Numbered from the stretch's first letter, positions 43,980-53,169 are shown. The stretch: 64,000 bases of DNA from Pseudomonadota bacterium (GCA_029778535.1 JAKOQB010000002.1:1-64000), one strand, 5' to 3'. Numbers and translations: made by a program. The notes: generated by a model not told the origin, from the letters alone.

Positions 43980-45338
43980 ATGTCCGATCCCGACCTCGCC
44001 GCACTGCGCACGGCGCTCGCGCGCCGCATCGCGCTGCGCACCGAAAGCCAGAACGCCGAGCGCGCGCCCGAATTGCGGCGGTATCTGACCGGCGAGATCG
44101 CGCCCACGCTGCAGCGGATGGGCTTCGGCACGAAGCTCTGGGACAACCCGGTCGAAGGCGCACCGCCATTCCTGTTCGCCGAGCGCATCGAGGATCCGAA
44201 GCGCACCACGGTGCTGATGTACGGCCACGGCGACGTCGTGCTCGGCGACGACGCGCAGTGGAGGCGCGCCGCGTCGCCGTGGGTGCTCGAAGAGCAAGGC
44301 GATCGCTGGTACGGCCGCGGCACGGCCGACAACAAGGGGCAGCACTCGATCAACCTCGCCGCGCTCGAACACTTGCTCGCGACGCGCGGCGCGCTGAACG
44401 CCAACGTCAAATGGCTCATCGAGATGGGCGAGGAAATCGGCTCGCCCGGACTGCGCGCGATCTGCGAACAGCACAAGCGCGAACTCGCGGCCGACGTGCT
44501 GATCGCCAGCGACGGTCCACGCCTGCGCGCGGATCGGCCCACGCTCTTCCTCGGCTCGCGCGGCTGCTTCAACTTCACCCTCGACTGCACGCCGCGCGAA
44601 GGCGCGCATCACTCGGGCAACTGGGGCGGGCTGCTCGCCAATCCGGGCACGCTGCTCGCCAACGCGATCGCGTCGCTGGTCGATGCGCGCGGCCGCATCC
44701 GCGTCGACGCGCTGCGGCCGCCGCCGATCCCCGACAGCGTGCGGCGCGCGCTGGCGGCGATCGAACCCGGCGAACCCGATGGACCGGCCATCGATCGCGA
44801 CTGGGGCGAGCCGGATCTGACGCCCGCCGAGCGCGTGTTCGGCTACAACGCGCTCGAAGTTCTCGCGTTCAGGACCGGCAATCCCGAGCATCCCGTCAAC
44901 GCGATTCCGCCGCGCGCGAGCGCCACGCTGCAGTTGCGCTTCGTCTCCGGCTGCGATCCGGCGACGTTCGTTGCCGCCATCCGCGCGCATCTCGATGCGC
45001 ACGGCTTTGCGCAAGTCGCCGTCGCGCAGGACCGCGCGGAAGTGATGCACGCGACGCGGCTCGACCCGGATCATCCGTGGGTGCGCTGGGCGGCGCGCAG
45101 CATCGAGCGTACGACCGGCATCGCACCTGCGATCCTGCCGAACCTCGGCGGCTCGCTGCCGAACGACTGCTTCGCCGACGTGCTCGGCCTGCCGACGCTG
45201 TGGGTGCCGCACTCGTATCCCGCGTGCTCGCAGCACGCGCCCGACGAGCACCTGCGGGTCGACGTGGCCGCGCAAGGGCTGCGCATCATGGCGGGGCTCT
45301 TCGCGGATCTGCCGCGCAGTCCGGCGGACCTCGCCTGA
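43980..45338 (+). CDS. M20 family metallopeptidase/deacylase
   Basis: 452 residues. The binuclear zinc site is clear: His83 and Asp85 in YGHGDVV, Asp117 in GRGTADNKGQ, Glu151 and Glu152 in MGEEIGSPG, and a C-terminal His in CSQHAPDEHL. A dimerisation lid occupies the middle. M20 enzymes hydrolyse dipeptides, N-acyl amino acids or carbamoyl compounds; which one is not evident. Divergent from the dpp-like operon and its M14 hydrolase, which fits a shared role in peptide use. Confidence 0.9.
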   Translation: MSDPDLAALRTALARRIALRTESQNAERAPELRRYLTGEIAPTLQRMGFGTKLWDNPVEGAPPFLFAERIEDPKRTTVLMYGHGDVVLGDDAQWRRAASPWVLEEQGDRWYGRGTADNKGQHSINLAALEHLLATRGALNANVKWLIEMGEEIGSPGLRAICEQHKRELAADVLIASDGPRLRADRPTLFLGSRGCFNFTLDCTPREGAHHSGNWGGLLANPGTLLANAIASLVDARGRIRVDALRPPPIPDSVRRALAAIEPGEPDGPAIDRDWGEPDLTPAERVFGYNALEVLAFRTGNPEHPVNAIPPRASATLQLRFVSGCDPATFVAAIRAHLDAHGFAQVAVAQDRAEVMHATRLDPDHPWVRWAARSIERTTGIAPAILPNLGGSLPNDCFADVLGLPTLWVPHSYPACSQHAPDEHLRVDVAAQGLRIMAGLFADLPRSPADLA

Positions 45339-45465
45339 CGCGGCGCGGGCGCACCCGTTCCATTTGAAACTCGACGTGCTGCGCGCGTAATGCGCGCCTG
45401 ACTTTGCGCGACCAAGCTGCGGTCGAACGACATGACGATCGAACGCACGCCTGGAGAACGCCGCG

Positions 45466-45921
45466 GTGCAGACCCTTACGCCCGGAGCGCACCTCACGTC
45501 GCCGCGACGCGGCTACGTGCACCACGGCATCTACGCCGGCGACGGGCGCGTGATCCACTACGCGGGCTTCAGCCGCACGCTGCGCCGCGGTCCGGTCGAG
45601 GAAGTGCCGCTCGAGGAGTTCGCCGGCGGCCGCGGTTTCACCGTGCAGCCGTGGGTCGCGCCGAAGTATCTCGGTGAAGCGGTCGTTGCGCGCGCGCGCT
45701 CGCGCCTCGGCGAGAACCGCTACGGCATCTGGTCGAACAACTGCGAGCATTTCGCGAGCTGGTGCATCTCCGGCGAACCGCGCAGCGCGCAGGTCGAGTC
45801 GCTCGCCGCGGGGCTGAAGCGCATCGCCGCGCTCGGCGGGTTGCTGGGCGCACGTGGCACCGCGCGTTCGCGCCGGGTTTCATCCGCAATTCAGGCCGCA
45901 CCCGCGGCAATCGACGCGTAA
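45466..45921 (+). CDS. LRAT-like (NlpC/P60 superfamily) domain protein
   Basis: 151 residues from a GTG start with GGAGA about 11 bases upstream. YVHHGIYAGDGRVIHYAG supplies the catalytic His (20) and NNCEHFASWC the catalytic Cys (93), the two hallmarks of LRAT/HRASLS-like circularly permuted papain-fold enzymes. These are thiol acyltransferases or phospholipases; bacterial functions are little known. No signal peptide. The C-terminal 40 residues are Ala/Arg-rich with a weak hydrophobic stretch (AALGGLLGA). Confidence 0.82.
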   Translation: MQTLTPGAHLTSPRRGYVHHGIYAGDGRVIHYAGFSRTLRRGPVEEVPLEEFAGGRGFTVQPWVAPKYLGEAVVARARSRLGENRYGIWSNNCEHFASWCISGEPRSAQVESLAAGLKRIAALGGLLGARGTARSRRVSSAIQAAPAAIDA

Positions 45922-46006
45922 CGGCGCGCCATCAAAGTGCAGCCAGCGGTCGGCGCTGCGCGCGTCGGACGCCGATCCCTCGAAACCCTGACGGAAAGGA
46001 ACGAAA

Positions 46007-46405
46007 ATGAAACGCACTCTTCTGCTCGCGGCGCTCGTCGCTGCATCCCCCGCGTTCGCCGGCGAAGGCGACGTGGACATCGTCCCCAACGGCTACGTGT
46101 CGCAGGTGATGCGCGACGCAGCCGCGCCGTCCAGGACGCGCGCGCAGGTCGCGGCCGAGACGCGCGAGGCGGCGCGGCTCGGACTGCTCGCGCACAACGA
46201 AGCCGATCCGTTCGGGGCCGTGCAGGACAACTCGCTCGCACAGTCGGGCAAGACGCGCGCACAGGTCGCGGCGGAGACGCGCGAAGCGGCTCGGCTCGGA
46301 CTGCTCGCGCACCGCGAGGACGGGTCGATCGTCGCCACCGAGGAGCAGGAAAGCCTGATCCGGCGCGCCGGCCTGCGCGCGATCGCGATCGACGTCGCGC
46401 GGTAA
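46007..46405 (+). CDS. Secreted DUF4148-like protein with an internal duplication
   Basis: 132 residues. Signal peptide MKRTLLLAALVAASPAFAG, then two copies of TRAQVAAETREAARLGLLAH (about residues 44-63 and 82-101) separated by 18 residues. The unit resembles the RAQVxAELxxAxxxGLL core of DUF4148 proteins, small periplasmic proteins common in Burkholderiales. AAAGGAA ribosome-binding site. Function unknown. The two DNA copies differ at only a few third positions, so the duplication is recent or under strong constraint. Confidence 0.8.
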   Translation: MKRTLLLAALVAASPAFAGEGDVDIVPNGYVSQVMRDAAAPSRTRAQVAAETREAARLGLLAHNEADPFGAVQDNSLAQSGKTRAQVAAETREAARLGLLAHREDGSIVATEEQESLIRRAGLRAIAIDVAR

Positions 46406-46490
46406 GCGCGGCGCCGCGCGGGCGGCGCGCTGTAATCGCCGCCCGCGCCGCGCGACCAACGCGCGAAGAAACCGCTCGCGCGCCGCTGCG

Positions 46491-47204
46491 ATGACGCCGA
46501 AACTCACGCTGGTCAGCCACGCGCTGTGCCCGTACGTGCAGCGCGCGGTGATCGCGCTGACGGAGAAGGGCGCGGAGTTCGAACGCATCGACATCGATCT
46601 GGCGAACAAGCCGGCGTGGTTCCTGGCGCTCAGTCCGCTCGGCAAGACCCCGGTGCTGGCAGTCGAGCACGAGGGAGCGCGCGTGCCGATCTTCGAGTCG
46701 GCGGTGATCTGCGAGTATCTGGACGAGATCCTGCCGCCGCCGCTGCATCCGGCCGATCCCTTGCAGCGCGCGCAGCACCGCGGCTGGATCGAGGTCGCCG
46801 CCGCCACGCTGCACACGATCTGGCAGTACTACACGGCGCCCGATCCCGCCACGTTCGAACGCCGGCAGCTCGAGCTGGTCGAACGCGTCGAGCAGATCGA
46901 GGCTGCGCTCGGCGCGGGACCGTGGTTCGCTGGCCGCGCGTTCTCGCTGGTCGACGCGGCCTTCGCCCCCGTGTTTCGGTACTTCGACGTATTCGACACC
47001 TTCGTCGACACCGGCGTGTTCACTCACTCGCCGCGTGTGCGCGCCTGGCGCGACGCGCTGGCGCAGCGCCCGTCGGTGCGCGCCGCGGTCGCGCCCGAAT
47101 ATCCGCAGCTCTTGCGTGCGTTTGTCGAGCGCCAGGGCGGTAACCTCGGCCGTCTTTCGCTCGAAGCCGAATGGAGACGTACCTACGCATCGCCGCCGCG
47201 CTGA
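46491..47204 (+). CDS. Glutathione S-transferase family protein
   Basis: 237 residues. The thioredoxin-like N-terminal domain has LCPYVQRAVIALTEKGAEFE with Cys13 as the likely active residue, and SPLGKTPVLAVEH plus FESAVICEYLDE, the cis-Pro and glutathione gamma-glutamyl site. The all-helical domain follows (FSLVDAAFAPVFRYFD). A Cys active site suggests an omega- or beta-like GST or a thiol transferase. Its 3' end overlaps pagL by 34 bases in another frame. Confidence 0.88.
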   Translation: MTPKLTLVSHALCPYVQRAVIALTEKGAEFERIDIDLANKPAWFLALSPLGKTPVLAVEHEGARVPIFESAVICEYLDEILPPPLHPADPLQRAQHRGWIEVAAATLHTIWQYYTAPDPATFERRQLELVERVEQIEAALGAGPWFAGRAFSLVDAAFAPVFRYFDVFDTFVDTGVFTHSPRVRAWRDALAQRPSVRAAVAPEYPQLLRAFVERQGGNLGRLSLEAEWRRTYASPPR

Positions 47205-47755
47205 GCCTCGCGGCGGCGGCTCACGCCGCGCAGGCAGCCGATAACGCTGTCGACAGCACGAAGTCGCTGCTCCCCGACGCGGTGTTCGTGCAACTCGGCC
47301 GCGCCTCCGAGACGACGACGCTCACCGTCGGCGCGCAATGGAACTGGAACCGGCACTGGCGCATCGGCGAGCGCGCGCTGGTCACCGCCTACGGCGAACT
47401 TTCGCTCGGCCACTGGCGCGCCGACCGCGGCCGCGGCCATGCGATCGTGACGCAGATCGGCTTCGCGCCGGTGCTGCGCTGCTGGCCGTCCGGCGCGAAG
47501 ACGGGCTGGTTCGCCGAGGGCGCCATTGGCGTCAACGCGCTGACGCCGCTCTATCGCACGCGCGACAAGCGCTTCTCGACCGCGTTCAACTTCGGCGATC
47601 ACATCGCCTTCGGCTACCGGATGCGGGAGGGCCGGCACTGGGAATGGCTGCTGCGGCTGCAGCACTTCTCCAACGCCGGCATCAATCATCCGAATCCGGG
47701 CGAGAACTTCGTGCAGCTGCGCGTGGTGGTGCCGCTGGAGCGGTTTGACGGCTGA
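47171..47755 (+). CDS. pagL: Lipid A 3-O-deacylase PagL family outer-membrane protein
   Basis: 194 residues with a signal peptide ending AAQA (about residue 22) and beta-barrel-like alternating sequence. The catalytic motif LQHFSNAGINHPNPGENF gives His165, Ser167 and Glu178, and the protein ends in a beta strand VQLRVVVPLERF. PagL removes the 3-hydroxyacyl chain from lipid A. The length is near that of Pseudomonas PagL plus leader. It overlaps the GST gene by 34 bases, so it is probably co-transcribed. Confidence 0.88.
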   Translation: METYLRIAAALSLAAAAHAAQAADNAVDSTKSLLPDAVFVQLGRASETTTLTVGAQWNWNRHWRIGERALVTAYGELSLGHWRADRGRGHAIVTQIGFAPVLRCWPSGAKTGWFAEGAIGVNALTPLYRTRDKRFSTAFNFGDHIAFGYRMREGRHWEWLLRLQHFSNAGINHPNPGENFVQLRVVVPLERFDG

Positions 47756-47894
47756 TCCGCAGCGGCGGCTCCCGATCGACGGGCGCGCGCGGATTTCATC
47801 TGCAAAGTCGGCGGCGCGCATAGTCAAGTCGAGCCGGCCGGTTGCATTGCCGGTTCTGCTCAAGTCTCCTCCCCCCGCGCCGCCACGGCGCGTT

Positions 47895-47940
47895 CGCCCC
47901 GCCGATCGACTCCCCGTCGCGGCGGGGCGTTTCTTTTTTT
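47895..47940 (+). terminator. Rho-independent terminator after pagL
   Basis: A perfect 9-base stem CGCCCCGCC / GGCGGGGCG (47895-47903 and 47921-47929) is followed by TTTCTTTTTTT. It is 140 bases beyond the pagL stop. The sequence in between has another hairpin (CCGGCCGGTTGCATTGCCGG) and an unpaired TCTCCTCCCCCC stretch. Confidence 0.85.
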
Positions 47941-47993
47941 CAATGCGGGCAGCGATCGGCGCGCCGCCGGCGGGCCCGGGTCGGGGCTGCCCG

Positions 47994-48371
47994 TCAACTG
48001 CCGTAGGGACGGGTGAGGATTTCGAGGTTGTGTCCGCTCGGATCCTCGAAATACAGGCCGCGGCCACCATCGCGCGTGTTGATCCGGCCTTCGCGCTCGT
48101 GCATCGGATCGGCCCAGTCGCGCAGTCCGCGCGCGCGGATGCGATCGAAGATCGCGTCGAATTCCTGCTCGCTGACCAGGAACGCGTAGTGCTCGGTGAC
48201 GAACGCGCCGTCGGTCTGCAGGAAATCGAGACTGACTTCGTTGTCGGTCTGCACGACCAGGAACGGGCCGAACGGTCGCGGCGCCGGCAGTCCGAGAATC
48301 TCAGCGAGGAATTCCGCCGCCGCGCGCTTGTCTCGCGCGTGGACGATCGTGTGGTTCAGCTTCACGCTCAT
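47994..48371 (-). CDS. VOC (glyoxalase/bleomycin resistance) superfamily protein
   Basis: 125 residues, one VOC module: LNHTIVHARDKRAAAEFLAEILGL at the start with a metal His, and GRGLYFEDPSGHNLEILTRPY at the end with the His/Glu of the second half. VOC proteins of this size are dimeric lyases, dioxygenases or binding proteins; the substrate is not evident. It is 28 bases downstream of the outer-membrane-factor gene on the same strand, so it may be the last gene of the efflux operon. Confidence 0.87.
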   Translation of the reverse strand: MSVKLNHTIVHARDKRAAAEFLAEILGLPAPRPFGPFLVVQTDNEVSLDFLQTDGAFVTEHYAFLVSEQEFDAIFDRIRARGLRDWADPMHEREGRINTRDGGRGLYFEDPSGHNLEILTRPYGS

Positions 48372-48399
48372 CGGGATGAATCCCGTCGCGCCGCCGCGG

Positions 48400-49857
48400 T
48401 CATTGCGTCGAGCCGGCGGCCAGCTTCGGCGCCGCGTCCCAGCCGCCGCCGAGCGCGCGCACCAGCGCCACAGTCGCCAGCGCGCGCTCCCGCTCGACCT
48501 GCGTGGCAGTGCGCTGGTTGGCGAGCACCTGGCGCTCGGCGTCGATCACTTCGAGGTAGTTGACGTAGCCGGCGCGGTAGCGCGCGGTCGACAACGCCGC
48601 GGCGCGCTGCGCGGACTCGAGCGCCTGCGCCGCCGCCTGCTGCGCGAGGATGTGCAGGCCCGAAAGGGAATCCTCGACCTCGCGCAGCGCGCCGAGCACG
48701 GTCTGCTGGTAGTCGGCCGCGGTTTCGTCGAACGCCCCGCGCGCACCCTGCTCGTTGGCCGCCCGGCGGCCGCCGTCGAACAACGTCATGGCAAGCGCGG
48801 TGCCGGCGAGCGGCCCGAGCGCCCACGTGCGGCTCGACGCGCGGACGAGATCGCCGGTGTTCGCCGCCTCCAGCCCGAACAGGCCGGTCAGCGTCAGCCG
48901 CGGAAACCACGCGGCGCGCGCGATGCCGATGCGGGCATTGGCCGCCGCCATCGCGCGCTCGGCGGCGGCGATGTCGGGCCGGCGCTCGAGCAGCTCCGAC
49001 GGCACGCCCGGCGGAATCGCGATCGGCTTGAACGCGAGCGGCTGCGACGGCAGGTTCAGTTCCGCGGGCGTCTTGCCGACCAGCACCGCGAGCGCGTGCT
49101 CGAGTTCGGCGCGCCGGCGCGTCAACGCGACGCGCTCTGCGCGCGTGGTTGCGAGTTCCGTCTTCGCGCGCGCCACGTCGAGCTCCGCGATCTCGCCGAC
49201 CTTGAAGCGCCGCTCGACCAGCGCCAGCGCCTCTTCGCGCAGCCGCACGGTGTCGGCGAGCAGCGCGATCTCGGCGTCGAACCCGCGCAGCGCGAGATAC
49301 GTCTGCGCCACGTCGGCCTGGATCGCGAGCAGCAGCGACTTGTACAGGCCTTCGGTCTGCGCGACATCGGCCCGCGCCGCGGCGACCTCGTTCGCCACGC
49401 GGCCGAACAGATCGACCTCGTAGCTCGCGCTGAGCTGCGCGCGCCACAGCGTCTGCGGCGGCACGTCGGTGCCGGCCGGCAGTCCCAGCGATACGGGCGA
49501 CGCGCGCAGGCGCGTCGCGCCGGCGCCGGCTTCGAATTGCGGGAAGCGCTGCGACTCGGCGCTGCCCGCGGCCGCGCGCGCCTGCGCCAGCCGCGCCAGC
49601 CCCGCCTTCAGCGTCTGATTGGCGCGTGCCGCGTCGGCCTGCAGCTCGTCGAGCTTCGCGTCGTCGAAGATCGTCCACCACTGGCCGCGCGCGATCGCCT
49701 CGCTCGGCTCCGCGCGTTTCCATTGCGCCGATTCGGGCACGGTCTCCTTGAACGCGGCTCCGACCATCCCGTCGGGCCGCTGATACGTCGGCGCGACGCT
49801 GCAGGCGGCGAGGAACAGCACTGCTGCGAGTGCAGTGGTGCGAAGCAAAGGTCTCAT
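48400..49857 (-). CDS. RND efflux outer-membrane factor lipoprotein (OprM/NodT family)
   Basis: 485 residues. Lipoprotein signal MRPLLRTTALAAVLFLAAC with the lipobox Cys at 19, then the family opening CSVAPTYQRP. Two OEP repeats follow, with SYEVDLFGRVANEVAAARA and AWFPRLTLTGLFG as typical blocks. It forms the trimeric outer-membrane channel of the tripartite pump encoded just upstream. It is the third gene in the order adaptor, pump, channel. Confidence 0.93.
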   Translation of the reverse strand: MRPLLRTTALAAVLFLAACSVAPTYQRPDGMVGAAFKETVPESAQWKRAEPSEAIARGQWWTIFDDAKLDELQADAARANQTLKAGLARLAQARAAAGSAESQRFPQFEAGAGATRLRASPVSLGLPAGTDVPPQTLWRAQLSASYEVDLFGRVANEVAAARADVAQTEGLYKSLLLAIQADVAQTYLALRGFDAEIALLADTVRLREEALALVERRFKVGEIAELDVARAKTELATTRAERVALTRRRAELEHALAVLVGKTPAELNLPSQPLAFKPIAIPPGVPSELLERRPDIAAAERAMAAANARIGIARAAWFPRLTLTGLFGLEAANTGDLVRASSRTWALGPLAGTALAMTLFDGGRRAANEQGARGAFDETAADYQQTVLGALREVEDSLSGLHILAQQAAAQALESAQRAAALSTARYRAGYVNYLEVIDAERQVLANQRTATQVERERALATVALVRALGGGWDAAPKLAAGSTQ

Positions 49858-49883
49858 CGTTGATTCTCCAAAGCCTCATTCAG

Positions 49884-49964
49884 CAGAGAGAGCACGGACG
49901 GCACACAGGAAGATCGAATCGGCCCGTCGCGATGGCCGTTCTCTGCGCTCTTTGTGGTTGATAT
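49884..49964. repeat. Degenerate family A-like repeat between the pump and channel genes
   Basis: The right part CTCTGCGCTCTTTGTGGTTG resembles the right arm of family A, and the left part has AGAGAGCACGGACGGCACAC. The arms no longer pair well. It occupies most of the 120-base gap. Confidence 0.35.
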
Positions 49965-49977
49965 GTCTTTCCCTCGC

Positions 49978-52900
49978 TCACTCGTCGCGCGGCGCCGCGC
50001 GCACAGTGACGGGCAACGCGCCGCCGGCCGGCTTGCGCGCGAAGCGCTCGGCGAGCGTGCGCAGCAGCACGTAGGACACGGGGGTCAGCACGAGGCCGAA
50101 GAAGGTGACGCCGAGCATTCCGGAGAACACCGCGATGCCGATCGCGCGCCGCATCTCGGCGCCGGCGCCAGTCGAGAACGCGAGCGGCGCCACCCCCATG
50201 ACGAACGCGAACGAAGTCACCAAAATCGGCCGCAGCCGCAGCCGGCTCGCCTCGATCGCGGCCTGCACGATGCTGCGTCCGGCGCGCTCCAGATCGCGTG
50301 CGAACTCGACGATCAGGATCGCGTTCTTCGCCGCCAGTCCCATCAGCACCACGAACGCGATCTGCGTGAACACGTTGTTGTCGCCGCGCGTGAGCCACAC
50401 GCCGGTGATCGCCGCCAGCAGCGCCATCGGCGCGATCAGGATCACCGCCAGCGGCAGCGTCCAGCTCTCGTACAGCGCCGCGAGCACGAGGAACACGAGC
50501 AGCACCGCCAGCGGGAACACGATCACCGCGGTATTGCCGGCGAGGATCTCCTGGTAGGTGAGCTCGGTCCACTCGAAGGAGATGCCCTTCGGCAGCACTT
50601 CGCGCGCGATGCGTTCGGCCGCGTCGCGCGCCTGCCCCGAGCTGAACCCCGGCGCGGGTCCGCCGTTGATGTCGGCCGCGGTGTAGCCGTTGTAGCGCAT
50701 CACGCGGTCAGGGCCGAAGCTCGGCGAAACGGCCAGCAGCGAGGACAGCGGCACCATCTCGCCACGGTCGTTGCGCGTCTTCAGCCGCCCGATGTCCTGC
50801 GCGTGCGCGCGGAACGGGGCGTCGGCCTGCAACTTGACCTGGTAGGTGCGGCCGAAGCGGTTGAAGTCGTTCACGTACAGCGACCCGAGGTACACCTGCA
50901 TCGTGTCGAACACGTCGGTCACCGAGACGCCGAGCTGGCGCGCCTTCACGCGATCGACGTCCGCATACAATTGCGGCACGTTGATCCGGTAGTTGGAGAA
51001 CACGCCCGCCAGCTCCGGCGTCTGGTACGCCTTGCCGAGGAAAGCCTTGGTCGCGCCGTCGAGCGCTTCGTAGCCGAGCGCGCCGCGATCCTCGATCTGC
51101 AGCTTGAAGCCGCCGATCACGCCGAGCCCCTGCACCGGCGGCGGCGGGAACACCATCGTGAAAGCGTCCTGGATCGCCATGAACCGCTGGTTCAGCGCTC
51201 CCGCGATCGCGAAGCCCGATAGCTGGGGCGCGCGGCGCTCGTCGAACGGCTTCAGCGTTACGAACACGACGCCCGCGTTCGGGCTGTTGGTGAAGCCGTT
51301 CAGCGAAATGCCGGGGAAGGCGACGGCCGCTTCGACGCCCGGTTGCTTGAGCGCAATGTCCGACATGCGGCGGATCACGTTCTCGGTGCGGTCGAGCGTG
51401 GCACCGTCGGGCAGCTGCGCGAAGCCGACCAGGTACTGCTTGTCCTGGGTCGGCACGAAGCCGCGCGGCACGAGCTGGAACACGAACGCCGCCACGCCGA
51501 TCAGCAGCGCGTAAACGCCCATCACGGCGGCCTTGCGATTCAGAACGCGCGCGACGCCGCCGCTGTACGCGTCCGACGAACGCCGGAAGAAGCGGTTGAA
51601 CGCACGGAAGAACCCGCCGAAGACCGCGTTCATCGCGCGGGTGAAGCGGTCCTCGCGCGCGCCGTGCGGCTTCAGCAGGATTGCGGCCAGCGCCGGCGAC
51701 AGCGTCAGCGAGTTGAACGCCGAGATCACGGTGGAAATCGCGATCGTCAGCGCGAACTGCCGGTAGAACTGACCCGTGAGTCCCGACACGAACGCCAGCG
51801 GCACGAACACCGCAACCAGCACCAGCGCGATCGCCACGATCGGCCCGCTGACCTCGTTCATCGCCTTGACCGTCGCCTCGCGCGGAGACAGCCCGGCGGC
51901 GATGTTGCGCTCGACGTTCTCGACCACCACGATCGCGTCGTCGACCACGATGCCGATCGCCAGCACCAGACCGAACAGCGACAGCACGTTGATCGAGAAG
52001 CCGAACGCGAGCAGCAGCGCGGCCGTCCCGACGATCGACACCGGCACCGCCACCAGCGGGATGACCGATGCGCGCCAGGTCTGCAGGAACACGATCACCA
52101 CCAGAACCACCAGCGCGACCGCCTCCAGCAGCGTCTTGATCACCTCCTCGATCGAGCTCTGCACGAAACGCGTGGTGTCGTAGACGATCTGGTAGGACAC
52201 TCCTTCGGGCATGTTGCCCTTCAGTTCCTCCATCGCCGCGCGCACGTCCCGGGCGATCGCCAGCGCGTTCGACCCCGGCGCCTGGAAGATCGCCACCGCG
52301 ACCGCGGGGTGGTTGTTCAGCAGGCTGCGCACCGAGTAGTCGGCGGCGCCGAGTTCGATGCGCGCCACGTCGCGCAGCCGGGTGACGGCGCCGTCGGGTG
52401 AGGTCTTGATCACGATGTCGCCGAATTCCTGCTCGGTGGCGAGCCGCCCGCGCGCGTTGACCGCGAGTTGGTAGTCGACGCCGGACGCCGACGGCGGCGC
52501 GCCGATCACGCCGGCGGCGACGTTGGCGTTCTGGTCGCGCATCGCGCGCGCGATATCGGTGGCGGTGAGATTGCGCGCGGCGACCTTGTCAGGGTCGAGC
52601 CACACGCGCATCGCGTAGTCGCCGGCTCCGAACACGATCGCGTCGCCCACGCCCGGGATGCGGCCGAGCACGTCCTTGACGTTCAGCACCGCGTAGTTGC
52701 GCAGGTAATTGGCGTCGTAGCGCTGATTGGGCGACAGCAGGTGCACGACCATCAGCAGGTCGGGCGAACGCTTCGACGTGACCACGCCGAGCCGGCGCAC
52801 TTCCTCCGGCAGCCTCGGCAGCGCCTGCTGCACGCGGCTCTGCACCAGTTGCTGCGCCAGATCCGGATCGATGCCGAGCTTGAACGTGACGGTCAGCGTC

Positions 52901-53169
52901 AGGCGCCCGTCGCTGGTCGCCTGCGAGCCCATGTACAGCATGCCGTCGACGCCGTTGATCGCTTCTTCCAGCGGCGTAGCGACGGTCTCGGCGACGACCT
53001 TCGGATTCGCGCCCGGATAGTTGGCGACGACGACGATGTTCGGCGGCGCGACCTCCGGATACTCGGACACCGGCAGCTTGAAGATCGCCAGCAGCCCGGC
53101 CAGAAAGATCACGATCGACAGCACGCCCGCGAGGATCGGGCGGTCGATGAAGTAGTGGGGGAGTCTCAT
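49978..53169 (-). CDS. RND multidrug efflux pump, HAE1 family (AcrB/MexF-like)
   Basis: 1063 residues from the ATG at 53169; the frame upstream is the repeat element. MRLPHYFIDRPILAGVLSIVIF is the first helix region (split here at RPIL), LPVSEYPEVAPP follows, and the proton-relay residues lie in GIVVDDAIVVVENVERN (the Asp pair) and AAKNAILIVEFARDLE (the Lys). Two large periplasmic loops with the porter domains are present, so the gene is complete. It expels drugs or other toxic compounds with its adaptor and channel. Confidence 0.95.
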   Translation of the reverse strand: MRLPHYFIDRPILAGVLSIVIFLAGLLAIFKLPVSEYPEVAPPNIVVVANYPGANPKVVAETVATPLEEAINGVDGMLYMGSQATSDGRLTLTVTFKLGIDPDLAQQLVQSRVQQALPRLPEEVRRLGVVTSKRSPDLLMVVHLLSPNQRYDANYLRNYAVLNVKDVLGRIPGVGDAIVFGAGDYAMRVWLDPDKVAARNLTATDIARAMRDQNANVAAGVIGAPPSASGVDYQLAVNARGRLATEQEFGDIVIKTSPDGAVTRLRDVARIELGAADYSVRSLLNNHPAVAVAIFQAPGSNALAIARDVRAAMEELKGNMPEGVSYQIVYDTTRFVQSSIEEVIKTLLEAVALVVLVVIVFLQTWRASVIPLVAVPVSIVGTAALLLAFGFSINVLSLFGLVLAIGIVVDDAIVVVENVERNIAAGLSPREATVKAMNEVSGPIVAIALVLVAVFVPLAFVSGLTGQFYRQFALTIAISTVISAFNSLTLSPALAAILLKPHGAREDRFTRAMNAVFGGFFRAFNRFFRRSSDAYSGGVARVLNRKAAVMGVYALLIGVAAFVFQLVPRGFVPTQDKQYLVGFAQLPDGATLDRTENVIRRMSDIALKQPGVEAAVAFPGISLNGFTNSPNAGVVFVTLKPFDERRAPQLSGFAIAGALNQRFMAIQDAFTMVFPPPPVQGLGVIGGFKLQIEDRGALGYEALDGATKAFLGKAYQTPELAGVFSNYRINVPQLYADVDRVKARQLGVSVTDVFDTMQVYLGSLYVNDFNRFGRTYQVKLQADAPFRAHAQDIGRLKTRNDRGEMVPLSSLLAVSPSFGPDRVMRYNGYTAADINGGPAPGFSSGQARDAAERIAREVLPKGISFEWTELTYQEILAGNTAVIVFPLAVLLVFLVLAALYESWTLPLAVILIAPMALLAAITGVWLTRGDNNVFTQIAFVVLMGLAAKNAILIVEFARDLERAGRSIVQAAIEASRLRLRPILVTSFAFVMGVAPLAFSTGAGAEMRRAIGIAVFSGMLGVTFFGLVLTPVSYVLLRTLAERFARKPAGGALPVTVRAAPRDE

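Noticed and set aside
45355-45410. Hairpin GCGCGC-GTAAT-GCGCGC after the M20 peptidase as a terminator
   Set aside because: The stem is only six bases and no T-run follows; simple GC-rich composition can explain it.
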